Source: RGIG8748 sp045539515
GTDB lineage: Bacteria; Bacillota; Clostridia; UMGS1810
Assembly: GCA_045539515.1 (NCBI GenBank)
Contig: JAZQFN010000034.1
Span: forward strand, 1-31,458
Reading direction: 5' to 3'
Length of the DNA: 31,458 nt
This document shows positions 29,251 to 31,458 of this stretch, piece after piece. Under the pieces are notes generated by a model. The model saw only the letters and a list, made by a program, of their open reading frames with translations. It did not search any database and was not told where the DNA came from. Positions within the stretch are counted from its first letter, which is position 1. Every line of letters starts with the position of its first letter. Made by a program: the position numbers and the translations under genes.

Positions 29251-29303
29251 AAAAGACAAATTTTTTGTCTTTTAATTTTGCAAAGCAGTTAGATGAAACT
29301 AAC
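29251..29303 (+). promoter_or_regulatory. Intercistronic hairpin and third GTTAG/CTAAC site between feoA and feoB
   Basis: AAAAGACAAA (29251-29260) and TTTGTCTTTT (29264-29273) form a perfect 10-bp hairpin with a three-base loop, followed by AATTTTG. This could act as a weak attenuator, lowering feoB relative to feoA. Directly after it, AGTTAGATGAAACTAACT (29287-29304) repeats the arms of the feo operator, just before the feoB ribosome site. Confidence 0.6.
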
Positions 29304-29322
29304 TACAGGGGAGGAATTTATT

Positions 29323-31344
29323 ATGAGAATTGCTTTGGCAGGTAATCCCAATAGCGGAAAAACCACAATGTATAACGCCCTCACAGGGCAAAATGAAAAG
29401 GTGGGCAACTGGGCAGGTGTTACCGTAGACACAAAGGAACACGCCATAAAGAAGACTTATTCCGGCGGTGAAGATATTGTTGCGGTGGATCTTCCCGGAG
29501 CATATTCCATGTCACCTTTTACATCGGAGGAGAGTATTACCAGCGATTATGTTAAAAACTCCAACCCCGATGCCATAATAAATATAGTTGATGCTACAAA
29601 CTTAAGCAGAAGTTTGTTTTTTACCACACAACTTCTGGAACTTGGTATTCCTGTGGTTGTTGCATTAAACAAAACCGATGTCAACAAAAAGAAACACAAT
29701 GAAATAGATGCAAATAAGCTATCCAAAAAGCTTGGTTGCCCGGTAGTGGAAACTGTTTCCATATCTTCAAAGGGTATGGCAGAGGTTATAAAATGCGCAG
29801 CTTCGTTGCAAGGAAAAAAACAGACTGCGCCTTTCAGCCAGAGGGAAACGGATTTTTCCACCAAAAGCGCAGCTGTGGAAGCAGATAAAAAGAGATTTGA
29901 ATTTGTAAACAAAGTAGTAAAAGAAGTAGAAGAAAGAACTGTACATACAAATGAACTCAACTCCCAGGACAAAATTGATGACATCATAACCAGCCCCTGG
30001 GTCGGTCTTCCCATATTTGCCGTTGTAATGTGGTTTGTGTTCTGGGTTTCACAGGCATCCTTAGGACCCTGGCTTGCAGAAAGTGTGCTTTGCCCTGTTA
30101 TAGACAGCTTCGGCGAGCTTGTTGCCGGTTGGATGGAGGGTACAGCTCCCATACTTCAGACAATAGTTGTAGACGGTATCATAGGCGGTGTAAGTGCGGT
30201 TCTCGGATTCTTACCACTGGTTATGGTTATGTATTTCCTCATTGCACTTTTAGAGGATTGCGGATATATGGCAAGAGCCACAGTAGTTCTTGACCCCATA
30301 TTTAAAAAGGTTGGTCTTTCCGGTAAATCCGTAATTCCCTTTGTTATAGGTACAGGCTGTGCAATTCCCGGTGTTATGGCGTGCCGAACCATTCGTGACG
30401 AACGGGAAAGAAGAGCCACCGCTATGCTTGCTCCCTTTATGCCCTGCGGTGCAAAGCTCCCCGTAATAGCCCTTTTTGCAGGCACCTTCTTCGGCGATGC
30501 TTCCTGGGTAGGTACACTTATGTATTTTGTGGGTATATTAATTATCCTCATAGGTGCACTTCTTGTAAACAAAATAGCAGGTTACAAGCCCAAGAAGTCC
30601 TATTTCATTATAGAACTTCCCGAGTACAAAGCACCATCACTCTGGGGCGCAGTAAAGTCTATGTGCTCCCGCGGCTGGGCATATATAGTAAAGGCAGGTA
30701 CAATTATCCTTGTATGTAATGCGGCGGTTACAATTATGCAGAACTACGGCTGGAATTTTGCACCTGTGGAAGATGCATCCGAGTCCATTTTAGCATCCAT
30801 AGGTTCGCCCATTGCCGTGCTTTTAATCCCTCTTGGGTTTGGTGTGTGGCAGATGGCGGCAGCTGCCGTTACCGGCTTTATAGCCAAAGAAAATGTTGTG
30901 GGTACCATAGCTTCCGTATACGGAATTTCCCGTTTTATAAATTCCGAAGAGCTTGCCTTGGTTGAGGGCGCAGGGGGCGAGGTTGCCGCAGTGCTGGGTC
31001 TTACAAAAGCAGCAGCTCTGGCATGCCTTATGTTCAACCTCTTTACACCTCCTTGCTTTGCGGCAATAGGTGCCATGAATGCAGAGCTTAAGAGTAAAAA
31101 ATGGCTTTTTGGCGGCATTGCACTTCAGCTTTGCACAGGATATACGGTGGCATTTTTGGTGTATCAGATTGGCACACTTATTACCTTGGGCAAGGTTGGA
31201 AACGGCTTTGTTCCCGGTTTAATAGCTGTACTTGCTATGGCAGCCGTACTTGTTGGTCTTATTGTTAAGTCAAACAAAGAGCTTAAGGCAGAAACCATAA
31301 GCAGTTGCGTCAGTATTCGAACTCGCCAAAATCAAGTAAAATAG
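29323..31344 (+). CDS. feoB: Ferrous iron transporter B, C-terminus altered by a repeat
   Basis: FeoB (673 residues) is the GTPase-linked membrane transporter for Fe2+. The G domain shows GNPNSGKTT (7-15), AGVTV (31-35), DLPG (56-59) and NKTD (116-119). A helical linker follows, then the membrane domain with two gate motifs, IGTGCAIPGVMACRTIRDER and AMLAPFMPCGAKLPVIALFA. The later helices show KENVVGTIASVYG and FNLFTPPCFAAIGAMNAE. The ATG at 29323 is chosen because GGGGAGG lies nine bases upstream. A start ten codons earlier lacks a site. The last ~13 residues (SCVSIRTRQNQVK) are encoded by a fold-back repeat, not by normal FeoB sequence, but they lie beyond the last membrane segment, so activity is probably kept. 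Confidence 0.95.
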   Translation: MRIALAGNPNSGKTTMYNALTGQNEKVGNWAGVTVDTKEHAIKKTYSGGEDIVAVDLPGAYSMSPFTSEESITSDYVKNSNPDAIINIVDATNLSRSLFFTTQLLELGIPVVVALNKTDVNKKKHNEIDANKLSKKLGCPVVETVSISSKGMAEVIKCAASLQGKKQTAPFSQRETDFSTKSAAVEADKKRFEFVNKVVKEVEERTVHTNELNSQDKIDDIITSPWVGLPIFAVVMWFVFWVSQASLGPWLAESVLCPVIDSFGELVAGWMEGTAPILQTIVVDGIIGGVSAVLGFLPLVMVMYFLIALLEDCGYMARATVVLDPIFKKVGLSGKSVIPFVIGTGCAIPGVMACRTIRDERERRATAMLAPFMPCGAKLPVIALFAGTFFGDASWVGTLMYFVGILIILIGALLVNKIAGYKPKKSYFIIELPEYKAPSLWGAVKSMCSRGWAYIVKAGTIILVCNAAVTIMQNYGWNFAPVEDASESILASIGSPIAVLLIPLGFGVWQMAAAAVTGFIAKENVVGTIASVYGISRFINSEELALVEGAGGEVAAVLGLTKAAALACLMFNLFTPPCFAAIGAMNAELKSKKWLFGGIALQLCTGYTVAFLVYQIGTLITLGKVGNGFVPGLIAVLAMAAVLVGLIVKSNKELKAETISSCVSIRTRQNQVK

Positions 31345-31458
31345 CCGTTTTTCAACGTTGTCGGTCTTGAAATACGTCAGTATTCCTGCGACCTGCCGCC
31401 TTGAAAAACAATCTATTTTATCTTGTTTTGGTTCAAAGAATTTTCGGTGCTGTGTTTT
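31308..31458 (+). repeat. MITE-like fold-back repeat overlapping the 3' end of feoB
   Basis: Arm 31326-31355 (CCAAAATCAAGTAAAATAGC...TTTTTCAA) is an imperfect inverted match to 31401-31431 (TTGAAAAAC...TCTTGTTTTGG), about 30 bp each. Inner arms GTCGGTC (31360-31366) and GACCTGCCG (31390-31398) extend the fold. A direct 11-base repeat CGTCAGTATTC occurs at 31308-31318 and 31375-31385. No transposase frame is present. The right boundary is not defined within the window. Confidence 0.7.

Overview
The window looks like chromosomal DNA from an anaerobic, endospore-forming member of the Clostridia (Bacillota). The evidence is AT-rich intergenic DNA, strong AGGAGG-type ribosome binding sites, and three core sporulation genes (spoIVA, sigG, spoIIE). 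Other signs are sporulation-type promoters, ferrous-iron uptake by Feo, a Na+-decarboxylase-type membrane subunit and an Fe-S type fumarase subunit. Family or genus cannot be fixed by reading alone.

Layout. 1-708: a leucine tRNA region on the minus strand, with tRNA-Leu(GAG), its promoter and terminator. After it come two tandem ~163-bp units, each starting with a 5' half of a leucine tRNA, and then a tRNA-Leu(CAG) cut by the window edge. 709-5435 (minus): spoIVA behind a sigma-E-like promoter, an IS3-family remnant, hpf, a lone class I fumarase alpha subunit, and pyruvate kinase. 5569-7085 (plus): a yybP-ykoY-type riboswitch with an overlapping terminator, controlling a beta subunit of a Na+-translocating decarboxylase and a 56-residue gamma-like protein, with no carboxyltransferase or biotin carrier nearby. 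7091-10390 (minus): four tightly coupled genes resembling phage virion proteins, with no other phage genes around. 10620-11552 (plus): a secreted stalk-domain protein.

11608-15191 (minus): an operon for an alpha/beta hydrolase, a membrane-anchored MurF-type ligase and D-Ala-D-Ala ligase, which supplies the last cytoplasmic peptidoglycan steps. 15323-16090 (minus): sigG with a sigma-F-like promoter. 16286-21377 (plus): pth, mfd and a PrsA-like foldase lipoprotein. 21540-23876 (plus): spoIIE. 23982-25442 (minus): guaB. 25671-28285 (minus): a secreted NlpC/P60 hydrolase, an XRE regulator with an S24-like C-terminus and a GT28 diglucosyl-diacylglycerol-type glycosyltransferase, plausibly a cell-envelope group. 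28414-28875 (plus): three consecutive Cys-rich, single-membrane-segment microproteins of 38, 49 and 50 residues behind a sigma-K-like promoter. 29031-31344 (plus): feoA-feoB with GTTAG/CTAAC operator-like sites. A fold-back repeat appears to have replaced the C-terminal codons of feoB and runs off the window.

The most promising unexplained systems are the orphan beta/gamma pair under a metal-type riboswitch, the isolated virion-like four-gene cassette, the Cys-rich microprotein operon and the half-tRNA tandem array.
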